DNA of 64,000 nucleotides from Adineta ricciae (lineage: Eukaryota; Rotifera; Eurotatoria; Adinetida; Adinetidae): contig CAJNOJ010000001.1 of NCBI GenBank assembly GCA_905250025.1, positions 186,001 to 250,000 on the forward strand, read 5' to 3'. Both the position numbers and the translations under genes were made by a program. The notes beneath the pieces were generated by a model that did not search any database, had not been told where the DNA came from, and saw only the letters and a list, made by a program, of their open reading frames with translations. Below, piece after piece: positions 23,689 through 34,513 of the stretch (position 1 is the stretch's first letter; the number at the start of each line of letters is the position of its first letter).

Positions 23689-24696
23689 TTAAAGTTTCGA
23701 AAGTTCGTTCTTTCGAAATATTTCGTTAAGAACATCGTTCAGTAGTTGCGGATTTTCCATAGGAAATAAATGCGTTGCATTTTCTAAAAATATCTCTCGT
23801 CCTTGTTTGAACGACTTGACAAGATCAGGTTCGGTTGGTGATGTATCGAATCGACCTATAATCAATGGTAATGCTGTTCTTATAACATAAATCGGAGTAT
23901 ATTGAATAAATTTTGATTGTTCAATGATCGGAAACAGATTTGATTCATGTTGCATGGATGATCGGTACATTGAATGTTCTCCTTGTGCACTCAATCGAAG
24001 TTTATTATCTTCATCCAGCGCGTACGTGCAATAACTTTGCAATGTATCTTTCGGCCATCGTGAGAACGGTTCGCGTGTCTCCAATCGTGATATCATGTCT
24101 TCCACAGAAGACCACTGAGTTTTTCGCCGAAGAATATATTCCAAAGAAGGATGATTTTTATCACTAAGACCATATGTTGAATGTGGAACTATACCGGGAT
24201 CAATTAGAATTAAATATTGAAATAAACGTTTCGACGCTATTGCTGCCGCATACGTTAAAGCATAACCACCAGCGGAATGGCCAATACCAATCAACTTCGT
24301 TTTTGAAAGGTTTAATGTTTCAATAAACTGTAGAACATCTTCACCAAACCATGGAAAACGATACGGAGGTGGATGTTGTTGTGACCGACCGTGACCTCGA
24401 AAGTCTAAAGCAATGACATGGTACCCCCGCAATGCATTATTAATGATAGGATCGTAACATCGACCATGAAACGAGGTTGCATGACAGAGAAGAATCGTTG
24501 GTTGGCGACCTTTCCATTCCCAATAATGTAGTTTTAATGAACCAGAACTGATATCCCCGGTACTCTGGACAACCGGACGATTCTTCAAAATGATAAAATG
24601 ACTAGTAGGATTCGATGTCATCGCAGACGATCTTAATTTCCAATCTGAAGAAGAGATATTCACTGATTGAGCATATCTCTCCTGGGAAGAGAGCAA
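23689..24696 (-). CDS. Alpha/beta hydrolase, tandem copy 2, intronless
   Basis: 335 aa in one exon. Same architecture as copy 1, with nucleophile Ser141 in GHSAGG, an aspartate in RFDTSPTEPDL and a late histidine in HLFPMENP. The N-terminus is about 17 residues longer, and a later ATG (MTSNPTSHF) would align with copy 1. Overall divergence from copy 1 is substantial, but a central stretch of about 160 bases is almost identical. Substrate unknown. Confidence 0.85.
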   Translation of the reverse strand: MLSSQERYAQSVNISSSDWKLRSSAMTSNPTSHFIILKNRPVVQSTGDISSGSLKLHYWEWKGRQPTILLCHATSFHGRCYDPIINNALRGYHVIALDFRGHGRSQQHPPPYRFPWFGEDVLQFIETLNLSKTKLIGIGHSAGGYALTYAAAIASKRLFQYLILIDPGIVPHSTYGLSDKNHPSLEYILRRKTQWSSVEDMISRLETREPFSRWPKDTLQSYCTYALDEDNKLRLSAQGEHSMYRSSMQHESNLFPIIEQSKFIQYTPIYVIRTALPLIIGRFDTSPTEPDLVKSFKQGREIFLENATHLFPMENPQLLNDVLNEIFRKNELSKL

Positions 24697-24906
24697 ATTT
24701 TCCAGTTGTATAGAATAATTTTATTCGAAGAATGAGATCATTAGAAAATTGTATTGAAATAACAGCAAACATGAACATAATTGAGTGTAAAAAAACGAAG
24801 TCACACACATGCATGATAATATAGAACGACTAGAGTATAAGATAACAGAACAACCGGAAAGAATAAATAGCACACTCATTGTTCTATATTTTGTAGATAT
24901 TCTCAT

Positions 24907-25807
24907 TTATAATTCCGATTTATCGATGAGATTGTATTTGAAAAGTAATTTTTTTATATCAGGATAAACTTGACGAATATTAATCTGTGGAGAATATGCT
25001 TGAACAACATTTCCATTCGGATCAATTAAATATTTCCAAAAATTCCAATTTGGTGGTTCAGTTTTTTCTAAATCAAATTATTCCATCTTTCCAAAAACAA
25101 CATCAACACAATCGATTTACCACTAAGAAATCGCCAAACATCTGGTAATTCATCTGCATTCTCAACTTCTTCTTTAACAACAGCACCTTTGGCAAAGATA
25201 GGAAAATTAATATCAAACATATCTTTTGCCCAAGCTTGAATATGTCGATCGCTCTACAAAATTCAACAAAAATTCCAAAAAATCTTTCCAATAGAAACCT
25301 CCTACATTCGGTTCTTGATTTCCAAATTGATTACTCGGAAAAGCGAGTACTTGAAAAACATTTCGATTTCCTTTATTCAGTTTCTCTTGAATACCAACAA
25401 GTGCTTCATAATGCGAATCTGTATATGAACATTCACTTGCAACCTATTACACACAAAGATAAGATAAACCAATGAATTACCGACAAGAACAATCAGTCCC
25501 GCTGATAATAATCATCACAAATAAGACTGCATGCTGAGTCGATATACATAATGGAGAGAAAACGTATCAACCATCTAATATTTGCTTTTCTTTCTTTTGA
25601 ACAAAAAACAAAACTTACGTTGACAACTAATGTGACCTAAAAATAAGAAAAAATGTTTTCTTTCATAAGTCTGAATGAAGAATTAACCTTTCCACGATAT
25701 TGTTCTAATGAAACATTGTTTCCTTGCCAATCTTTGACTGTAAATGAGTAGAAATCTTCGCTCATAACATTGGTTATACCAATGAATAAAATCCAAATGA
25801 AAATCAT
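24907..25807 (-). CDS. Secreted or ER glutathione peroxidase (GPX7/GPX8-like)
   Basis: Thiol peroxidase. Exons in coding order: 25688-25807, 25619-25636, 25306-25443, 25121-25253, 24907-25067; 189 aa. Exon 2 is only 18 bases and encodes VTLVVN. A signal peptide (MIFIWILFIGITNVMS) comes first. The peroxidatic residue is cysteine, not selenocysteine, at about residue 51 in VASECSYTDSHY. The conserved glutamine is in LAFPSNQFGNQEP and the tryptophan in WNFWKYLIDPNG. The length and sequence resemble GPX7/GPX8, which lack the dimerisation loop. No KDEL-type tail is present (it ends NLIDKSEL), so ER retention versus secretion is open. Confidence 0.92.
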
Positions 25808-25879
25808 CTGAAAAATCGAAATTTTAACGACAAAAGAAATAACTTCGCATAAATAATCGATCGAGAATTTTCTTCTCTC

Positions 25880-26810
25880 CTAAAAGAAGTTTTTCAATGA
25901 TTTTCCCAATGTTTTATTATATTGTTCCAAACGTTGTTTGGTCGATTTGAGTGACTCTTCAATTTTCTTATCATTCGGTTCCAATTGATTAGCTAATTGA
26001 AGATCTTTCATCGCTAATTCATAATCATTGAGATTTTCGTATGCTGAACCTCGACGATACAGTGCTTTGACATAATTAGGGTTAATATCCAACGCGGAAG
26101 AACAATTTTCAATAACATTTTGATAATTTCCATAGATTAGTTGACATGCCGACATATTCGAATAAATTGAAAGAATTAATTGATTAAATTTTTCTAAATA
26201 TTCGCTTGAAGGTTGATCATTGACAAAATTTAATATGTAACATAAAGAGCGATGATAAAGTTTGAATGCTTGAAGATATGATTTCGATTGAAAAAATTTA
26301 TTTGCGTTTTCTTTATGTTTCAAAGCAAATTCGTAGAGATTGTCGAGTGAAAGCGAATAAATCTCAGGTGAACGTTCAAATGATAATAAATGAACAACGA
26401 TATTGATCGGAGTTCTAATAGGAAAATTTGGAATTGACATTCGAAAAGAATGGAATTGTACTTACGAATCTGTTGGCAATAGGAAAGTTATTCGAGAAAA
26501 TTCATTTTGTTTCATGGTAAATAAACTTTTGTGTACATAATTACTGATAATGGAAGAATAGAAGCCAAGTTGAATGTTGATTTCTTCATTCAAAGGAAGA
26601 AGATCCACATAAGTATGTTCTGCTAATGAATAATCATTTGGACAAAATTCGACTTTTATTTTACATTTTGAACCTTAAAAAACAAATCGTTTTTATCCAA
26701 AAAGTTGAACCAATCATGTCTTCACCTTCATTAGGAGCATTGAGACCTTGACCTCGTTCGATAATCGTTTTGGTGAATATTACATCGTCTGGAATATTAT
26801 ATTCTATCAT
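25880..26810 (-). CDS. FKBP-like TPR protein
   Basis: Exons in coding order: 26726-26810, 26466-26673, 25880-26414; 275 aa, phases agree. The N-terminal half is a degenerate FKBP-type domain (TKTIIERGQGLNAP, a weak core, then INIVVHLLSFERSPEIYSLS). From about residue 135 it has three TPR repeats: FALKHKENANKFFQSKSY, SNMSACQLIYGNYQNVIENC, and YVKALYRRGSAYENLNDYEL. The end LGKSLKNFF resembles the end of FKBPL (LAQGLRKMF). The FKBP catalytic aromatics are not clear, so isomerase activity is doubtful. TPR domains of this family bind HSP90. FKBP6 is an alternative assignment. Confidence 0.78.
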
Positions 26811-29800
26811 TGAACAAATAATCTAAACAAAAACGATTGAACAATTTTCTTTTACATATTCATCTATCTAAACTTTCGACCAAAATGAACGAAGGAAGAT
26901 AATTATGTCGATCGATCTATCATAGGAAGAGATTTATTTATTTGCCCTTGACAACTACGTATGAGATGCTGGATAGCATAAGAACAAGATGTCACTGACC
27001 ATCAATAGTGATACGCGTTATGATTAGAAAATGTCTTTATCTTGATACTATGTTTTGTGCACAATTAAACGTAGATATTCTGAAAGAAAAGTTCATGACG
27101 TTGTGAAAATACAAAAAGAATCTAGAGTTTGTTCGTAATATTGTACAACATATTTGCTTGTCATGAAATAATATCTCTATTAGGCACTTGTGTTTTCGCT
27201 TTGTGTGACCATTGCAAGTTGAGTCGATGAGTAATGATTTTATTTTAAAAAAATAACAAAACAAAAGTTACCTTGCCAACCAAGTTTCTATAAATCTAAA
27301 ACTATAATAGGTTTTGAACGAGAAACATCAGCAGTAATATATGTTTAAATAACAGCATGGTAATTTTATCATGAGCTAATGAATGATTGAGATACATTAC
27401 AGTTGAGCATTGATACTAGTCTTATTACACTTGACTCTATCAAACAACAACGAGTACGCTTGCGTTCAATTTCAATTTTGTTTGAACATAGATCTCCGTC
27501 ATTGTTAATAGAATTTCATAATTGTTTCTTCAGAAATGTGTCATCTCGGTCTCTAAACTTACATATTTGTGCAACAATCTTCGTTCGATCATCGTTCAAG
27601 ATTCACCAAGAGTAAAACGATTTCACTTGATCAGTGGTTTTTGATTGCAAAATGAAAGAGCTCAAAAATTTGATATGTGGAGAGGATAATCTTAATTAAG
27701 TCTGATATTAAATCAGAACTCTACTGTTGTTCATCGATAAATATTGTACTTATATAGTTATGTTCTGTAACTTGTTCGAAAGTGAAAATAAAACGCTCAA
27801 AACATGTTTAGACAATAAGTACATTCATCTTACCTCTAAGATTTCGTACTTATAGGCATCACTCTATGATAGGTCGAATAATTTCGTTTTCTTGTATAGA
27901 TTCAGTTGTATTTAGATCCAAAAAGGTGTTTATATGAACGCATTAACAGTAATCAATAAAAGTTACTGCTGTAACGAAATCAAATGTGTTATTCTGAAGT
28001 TTTTAGACAAACTTATGCAAAAAAAGAACCTATTGGATTCTTCTAATTAAATGGAATAGCTGTTTGACGTCTACTTGCATTTTCTGATGATATAAACGCT
28101 TCAGAGAGTGTGAAGCATTTGCCAGACAATTTATTTTGTCTAGGCATAGTGATCGTCTCACTAAGTATCCTTTTCCTATCAATTAAATTGATATATATTC
28201 GATTGTGTAACAACTTGACGATCAAAGAAAATTGTTGTCATTCTGTTTTAGTGTCGGAAAATGTTATTGCGAAATTTTTTTTGTAGAATATAATATTCTT
28301 ATAAAATATTTATAAACTACACATTTCTTTTCTTCTCATTTCCGTCTCTTCTTTTTTTTTCGACGTTGCGAAGGAAGAAAAAATCTTACAGAGGTATATA
28401 AATTGATAACAAAACCGTATGTCGGTCGTCATACATTATTGTTTTTCTTGTCCTTAATACTATAAAATTTTCCTTGGGTTTCATTTTATTATTCACTAAA
28501 TGGGTCACAGATATTGTCGACCGTTACCATGTTACCATGGATATGCGTCTTTACCACCCGCACGGCGGCCTTGTTGTCGACCAAGATCTTCAAATTTTCT
28601 TTATACTCGAGTATTTAGAACAAATTTTGGACCTCGTCATTATATTCAACGACATCGAAGGTATTGATCACTTTATATTTACAAAGGAAGATTCAAATGA
28701 TATCTGTTTTCCAAATGTTAATTAACATTTGACAAATTTTTGTTATTTTTTACAAATATTTTATGTCATTATAGTTATTGGTTGATTTTTCTAGTGAAAT
28801 ATATGTCTATGATCTACAGACCAAACGAAATAGTTTCTTTATTTAATTAAAAAGCATGAAACAGATATTTTCCATATTTATTTGGAATTGAGAAAGAAAC
28901 GCGATTGGAATAATATCGGATTAAGCAAACTACGACGATTCGCGCTTCATAGGAAATATTTTCTCACTTGCGAAAGATACGAGTGTATCTTCGCAATCCT
29001 TGATATATGACGTCGTATTCGTACTCATTATCATATTTGATTCAGTAATAAAAAAATAGAGCAAAGTGCATTTTATCTGCATGAATTGAGAGAAAAACTT
29101 TTAACTCTTTGCTCCCAGATATTCTACGGAAGTAACGGTATATTATTGTAATTTCTTACTTTCTTAAACAAACCAATGATATATTCTCATCTATGAACTT
29201 CCTTACAGAATTTTATACTGATAAAAAGTCTTTCCTACTGTGTAAAGAAGTCGCATTTAAGATTATTTATAATTAAGACTATTTCACATCCGACGACTAC
29301 TGTCGAACGGATACATATCATGAATTATTAGTTATATCCGAGTAAAAAGATATTGGTATTATACTTCTTACTACGATGATGATTAATGACGTAGGTATTT
29401 GTAAAATTATTCTTGTTTACTTGATATTTATGCTATCCATGAATTTCTACGACCTGTTTCGCAATACCAAACTTCTAGAAAATACGATAGACGTAAATAA
29501 TCCTTTTCTTTTTTGTTGACAAGAATTCTACTCTTTATAAGTATGGATTCTGACACGGTGTAATTAAGTTTTACAACACGTCGTTATGAAAATCCAGGTA
29601 TGATGAAAAGTTCATATCCGTTCGTATAATTTATATAATCATAGTGGCCTGAAGGTGTTGTAAACAAATTATACATGGAAGATTCACTTTCGGATATAAA
29701 GTTGTCATTATTTGCAAATCAGGAAATGGGAAAAAAAGACTTTTTTTTCTAGGACGATAACAGAATTCTCAAGGTTTTTTTTCAAACGTGTTCTATGGAA

Positions 29801-29910
29801 ATTCCTTAGAGTTAAATGTGTTTAATCTTCTCATCCACTATTGTAATCTGACAATGCTACGAACGTAAAACGCGTAGTTTTTTACTCGAATGAACATATC
29901 ACTTGACATC
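26811..29910. other. Gene-poor interval of 3.1 kb
   Basis: AT-rich. I found no supported gene. The best frame, 28474-28725 on the plus strand (84 codons without an ATG), lies in a slightly GC-richer patch and might be a lone exon, but no family or splice partners are visible. Frames at 27037-27264, 27403-27615 and 28043-28225 look like chance. Confidence 0.5.
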
Positions 29911-29912
29911 TA

Positions 29913-30005
29913 ACGGATGGCGCATAAAGAACCGGACTTTTTGTTTTGCCTATAACTCAGCTAGTTTTCTTTCTATCGGATCCAATTTTTTTCCAAAAGA
30001 TTCCT
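29913..30005 (+). repeat. Left terminal inverted repeat of the mariner-type element
   Basis: Pairs with 30715-30807 in reverse complement, with a few substitutions and one length change in a T run. Confidence 0.85.
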
Positions 30006-30099
30006 CATTCAGCTTTTTTTTTAAATCTGTTCTTTTATTAATGCAAATAATCTCCGTTATTTTCTTTCAAACGATACAATCTCTTCGTCCAACTTCTTT

Positions 30100-30650
30100 T
30101 CTAATTCGTTGAACAACTTGCTTCAGCTCTTCAATTAAGGTCTTCTTTGACTGAGTTTTGTTCCAGTTGACTTTGTGAACGAATTCGTCCCCAATAAAAT
30201 AGTCTAAAGAGTTCAAGTCGGGAGAATTGGGCGGCTAATGATCCTTGTCAATAATTCTATGAAAATGATCATTGCACCATCTCTGAGAAAGTTTGCGAGT
30301 ATGAGGCTTAGCACCGTCCTGCTGGAACGTCCAATCATCGTCAAACACACTATTTCCATACTTTAGAGTGCCAGAAAGCATTTCATCGATATATCTTTGA
30401 TGACTTATTATGCCATTATCCAAAATAACCAAAGCAGATACGCCTTTCGAACCATACTTTTTGTTCGAATAGTACGAGATCGACCTGGAGACGTTGATAG
30501 TTCAATAGAGCCGGTCTCGACGATCATTTTGCACCATTGAAAAACCTGAGTAAGACTAATGACACCTTTTGAATCTCAAAATATCTTGCTGGATTTTCTT
30601 CGTTTTGATGCTTGGAAAGTACCAATCTTTGAAGGTCTTTACTTTTCATG
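30100..30650 (-). pseudogene. mariner transposase remnant
   Basis: The N-terminal piece begins MKSKDLQRLVLSKHQNEENP near 30648 and loses frame before the middle of the protein. The catalytic part (30235-30432) contains DDDWTFQQDGAKPHT. It meets a TAG where the conserved WPPNSPD tryptophan should be, after which PPNSPDLNSLDYFIGDEFV continues in frame. The coding part is also shorter than the usual 330-350 residues, so the copy is dead. Confidence 0.82.
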
Positions 30651-30714
30651 ATAAAAAATTTTTCGTCGAAGAATCTGAGAAAAACGAGTGTATGATTTTG
30701 TAGAGAATTTGATG

Positions 30715-30807
30715 AAGGATCTTTTAGAAAAAAATTGGATCGCTATGATGAAAACTGGTAGAGTTATAGGCAAAACAAAAAAGTCCGGTTCTTTATGCGC
30801 CACCGGT
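30715..30807 (-). repeat. Right terminal inverted repeat of the mariner-type element
   Basis: Reverse complement of the left repeat. The outer 40 bases are almost perfect. Confidence 0.85.
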
Positions 30808-30809
30808 TA

Positions 30810-31850
30810 GAATAAACAAGGTTCTACATGGATGATATTGTCATTTTTACTTTTACTTCCACAATCAATGAATTCGAGTTCTGTTGAAATCTTTCAATAA
30901 TGATCGAATCGAACTAAATGAACAATTGAAAACTTGGCATTATATACTTGAAATAGAGATATGAAATGAATCTCATTCCAAAGACATATTCTATTTGACG
31001 ACGAGCTTTTTTATGTAATATTTTGTATAAGAATATGACTTCGTGGAAGTCATATTGGATACCACATGGAGTTCATAGTTCACCGTAGTTTAATGATAAA
31101 AAGAACATCTTCGTTCGTGTTAATGTTATTTATTTGATTATTGAATATAAAAAAATGAATGATGATATTTATATACTTGTAAACCACGGAAGTTCCTTTC
31201 TGGAAATGGAATTTACACTTGTGATATGATTAGTTGGTCAGACATATCGTCATCGATTTTAGTCTTGTGTTAAAGATCGCGAGATCACTCGTTATTCTAT
31301 GTTTTATAGGAAAAATGTGAAATACTAATGCACCCAAAACACGAATCCAAAAGTAATCGATCAGTTTTATACATTCTGGTGTAATTTCGATATAGCTTCA
31401 TAATCTCTCTCCAAAAGAAGACAGAAAAACAAACAAAAAGAATTCCCTTTTCTATTGATAGAGGCATATAAAAGAACTTTTTATACGTAAATTTCGCATT
31501 CACACGTATTTCGTTTATTGAAGAAAGAAATAGCTCACAAAGATCAGAACTCTGTAAAGTTGTAGCTATGGTGTTTCTCTTCTTCTTCAGTTTGTTCAAC
31601 ACAAGTCGCTCTTATCATTGATTATCTCCATGATGATATCGAAGAGTTGAGTAAAAGAACGATCTCAATTTTGTTTTTGTTTCGCTTTACAATTAGCTAC
31701 AGCTATCAGCAGTCTACTATTGATTCGTTTTGTAACAACAGACGCTATACAGCCAGTCTGAACATTAATAACCCAACCTATGTCAACTTTAAAGGTAATT
31801 ACGTATCTCAAATGTTAGCTCTTCTGAATACAATATACTATGCAGTTTTT
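30810..31850. other. No gene seen
   Basis: AT-rich interval. A 101-codon minus frame at 31297-31602 (start MLNKLKKKRNTIATTL) is the longest. It has a hydrophobic middle but no known signature, and I do not support it as a gene. Confidence 0.45.
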
Positions 31851-34431
31851 TCCCTTTTCTGAAAGAAAGGGTTATAGCGACATAAATACAGTCGTGAAAA
31901 TGCATAAAGTTTGTTTGTTTGCATAATCCAATCAGATTGCAGCATATTATAAATCAATGAAATTTATCTATAATCATCAAAGATAGACCACTGGTGAGGT
32001 AACCAAGGTCGAGGATCTCGAATCTGATGCCAGTTTTTCGAGACTTCAAACAGCTAATTAGTTAATTACTAATTAGGCAATGAAAAATTTTTTGGTTGTT
32101 GAGTAAGACTCGATCGAAGGGTAACCGGGATCGAAGATATCGAATATGGTGTTAGTTTTTCTGTAGAAAAATTCTGTTCTGTTTTTTCAGAAAAAGTACG
32201 ATTTTTTGCAAGGAAGATTTTTTGTGGGCGATAGTGTTCGAAGAAGCAATATGTAGATCAAAACGAAATAGCTGATTAACGTCCGCCTGCTGGATACTCA
32301 TACTCATCAGCAAATTGATAACATTACAATTATATAAACAGTTATATTACACAAACATTATCTGCTGCTAACCACTCAAAATAATACTTCGTCTAATAAA
32401 TATTGTTTTGGACAGTCACAATGGCACAAAATTGGTGATTCTTTAATAGGGAATGAAAGGAAATGGTTTGATTGAATTTGAAGGGGATTTAAGCTAGATG
32501 AAAAATGAAAGTTGGACATGTAACGGCTAGCCGCGAGTGGCCGACCGGAGGCAGACCGACGAGCGACCAGGCGTTTGTTTGGGTGGCTTAGAAGAGATAA
32601 AATAAGTGTAAGTAAATTGATTTTTGATTGTAAATAGTGGGAAGAGAGTCGATTTGTAAATCTTTAGAAACAATGTTCCTTTTGCTTACATCTTTGGACA
32701 AATGAATTGAAAGCAGTTTGACATGAATAAAGTAGAAAAGGATTAAAAGAAAAGAATGTGCACAAAAGTGGCTTTAATTCGAAGCGGATTAGAGTGAGAT
32801 ATACGTTAGAGTTTTTATTTGAGTCTTGTAATTCTTTCAGAACAGGGTCAGCGGATCCAACAGATGAGCGCTACTTGTTGGTAGTAGCAAACGAAACAAT
32901 TAAGTTTATTTTTGACTCAGATTGACAAATACATTCAATGAAAACTAATTTACAATAAAGGAAAATATGCATTATAATCTTTCAAGCCAAGAGATATAAG
33001 TAATATCAGTTGTTCCAATCTCAAGTGAGGTAAGATGATGCTATTGAACGATTTCATCCGACTGAATTACTACCAGATGATTTCTCCACATTATTTGACT
33101 GCGGAGTAGTATTCCAAATACAAAAGGTTTTTTACCAATGGAAAAGCTTTAGCTATTCTAAGAAAAAAGAGCGTATTCAAATGACGTCCAGTCAGCTACA
33201 TATAGCTCAATAACGTAATTGAACACGGTATTTGTAAGTATATTGTCAATAAAGCAAAACTTTCCAAAGTCAAAGGGTAACGTATATACATGATATGTAA
33301 TTGAGAAACTACGGGTAATAACACCTGATATTTCGTGATATCCAATATTCATGAAATTTCATTTATAAGATGCGTTGGATTCATCCCATGTTGTCTGTTT
33401 TTAACCCCCTGAGAACGGATAACGTATGTATACGTATGGATTGAAATCAACTCATAATTTATTTGCGTATACTATTTACGATATTTTAATGGTCTATGTC
33501 GCTATATATATCGTTAATGTATTATACTATCATTTGTGTAGCATGACCTCTTTCATCGTTTTTCTTTTTGTAGTTATATTTATCACTTCTAATTTTTCGC
33601 TATGTCATAGTCCACTGCTATCATTTATCGTCTATTTTTTATTTATCCTCGCACACATTGCCTCTTGCATCCACCAGAGTGTGTAAAGTCTTGTTCGCTC
33701 TATTAAAAATAATTCTGTCCTCAAGGAGTTAATGTTACCAGTGAAATCAAATCGTGGAAAATAATTTTAGTAAGAGGGACTATGAATGCGCATCGATTAA
33801 GAAATAAAATAGATTTTCAGGCAAATCATATGAGCAATCTGTATTTCAGCAAAGGAAAACCGATGCTGAAGTACTAGAACAATGTAGTTCCATTCGTTTC
33901 ATAATTTATTGCAGAAAGCATAGAGTAAAATACTATGAAACCTATATAACATAGCACGCTTTACATAAAATACTATCCTCCACAGCCAAATAATACATCA
34001 GGTACTATTTTTGCCCTTCGTCGTAACTGCTCGCATTTGTATATCACAGTTATTATATTGTAAGAAACTAATCGGAAGTAAGCTGATAGCAGGACTATGG
34101 ATGTTTTAAAGTAAGATACTACAGCGTTCTTGCAGATTTCATAATTATCGTTAAAACCATCTGTTTAGGGATATTGAAAAACGGCTTAACTTTTCCAATA
34201 AGCTAAACGTCTTATTTCGCAAGAGAATTGATAACATTTGCTCTTTCGAATGTTTTCCACGTTTTCTTATTTATTACAATACTATGGGTGATTAATTCAT
34301 CAAACGAATTCACGACAGATTGTTAGAGCACCTCGATGATGGAGCTGTCATTCTATTTATATGAAAGATGGTGAATGTTCTAACTCACCCTTCAACACAA
34401 AAACCAGATACGCAGCTTAGGGATAGCAATT
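31851..34431 (+). repeat. Segmental duplication copy A (5' module only)
   Basis: Starts at CCCTTTTCTGAAAGAAAGGG and is nearly identical to 36538-39120 and 50094-52660. It runs to a single N at 34432, where B and C continue into the F-box gene. No coding frame is shared by the three copies. It includes the MITE described separately. It is probably the upstream flank of the F-box/LRR gene, carried along in the duplication. Confidence 0.9.
33401..33732. mobile_element. piggyBac-like MITE in copy A
   Basis: 332 bases bounded by TTAA at both ends. Left end TTAACCCCCTGAGAACGG; right end in reverse complement TTAACTCCTTGAGGACAG. Short imperfect terminal inverted repeats starting CCC/CTC beside a TTAA target fit the piggyBac superfamily. 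No transposase is encoded. The 86-codon frame inside is hydrophobic and not conserved in frame between copies. Confidence 0.65.
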
Positions 34432-34432
34432 N
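34432..34432. other. Single-N assembly join
   Basis: One N exactly where copy A stops resembling copies B and C. A one-base N normally marks a collapsed or arbitrary gap. Confidence 0.9.
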
Positions 34433-34513
34433 CTTCAAATAAATGACTTGAAACTGTATCTAGAATAAACAAAACGAAAAGTAGTTCTATAAACTGTGAA
34501 AATGAAAACTTAC

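Larger units (their letters stand above)
29911..30809 (-). mobile_element. Decayed mariner-type DNA transposon with long inverted repeats
   Basis: Both ends carry the same sequence in opposite orientation, starting TAAC(C/-)GG(A/T)GGCGCATAAAG and continuing for about 90 bases through CCGGACTTT, TTGTTTTGCCTATAACTC and CCAATTTTTTT. TA dinucleotides flank both ends, as expected for Tc1/mariner target sites. The element is about 0.9 kb. The inside encodes a minus-strand transposase remnant with FQQDGAKPHT and PPNSPDLNSLDYF. The spacing of the second and third aspartates is about 37, as in the maT/ITmD37D group. Confidence 0.88.

Noticed and set aside
31297-31602. 101-codon minus-strand frame
   Set aside because: Composition follows the AT-rich background and no family feature is visible.
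33426-33686. 86-codon hydrophobic frame resembling a membrane protein
   Set aside because: Lies inside the MITE and is not kept in the same frame in copies B and C.
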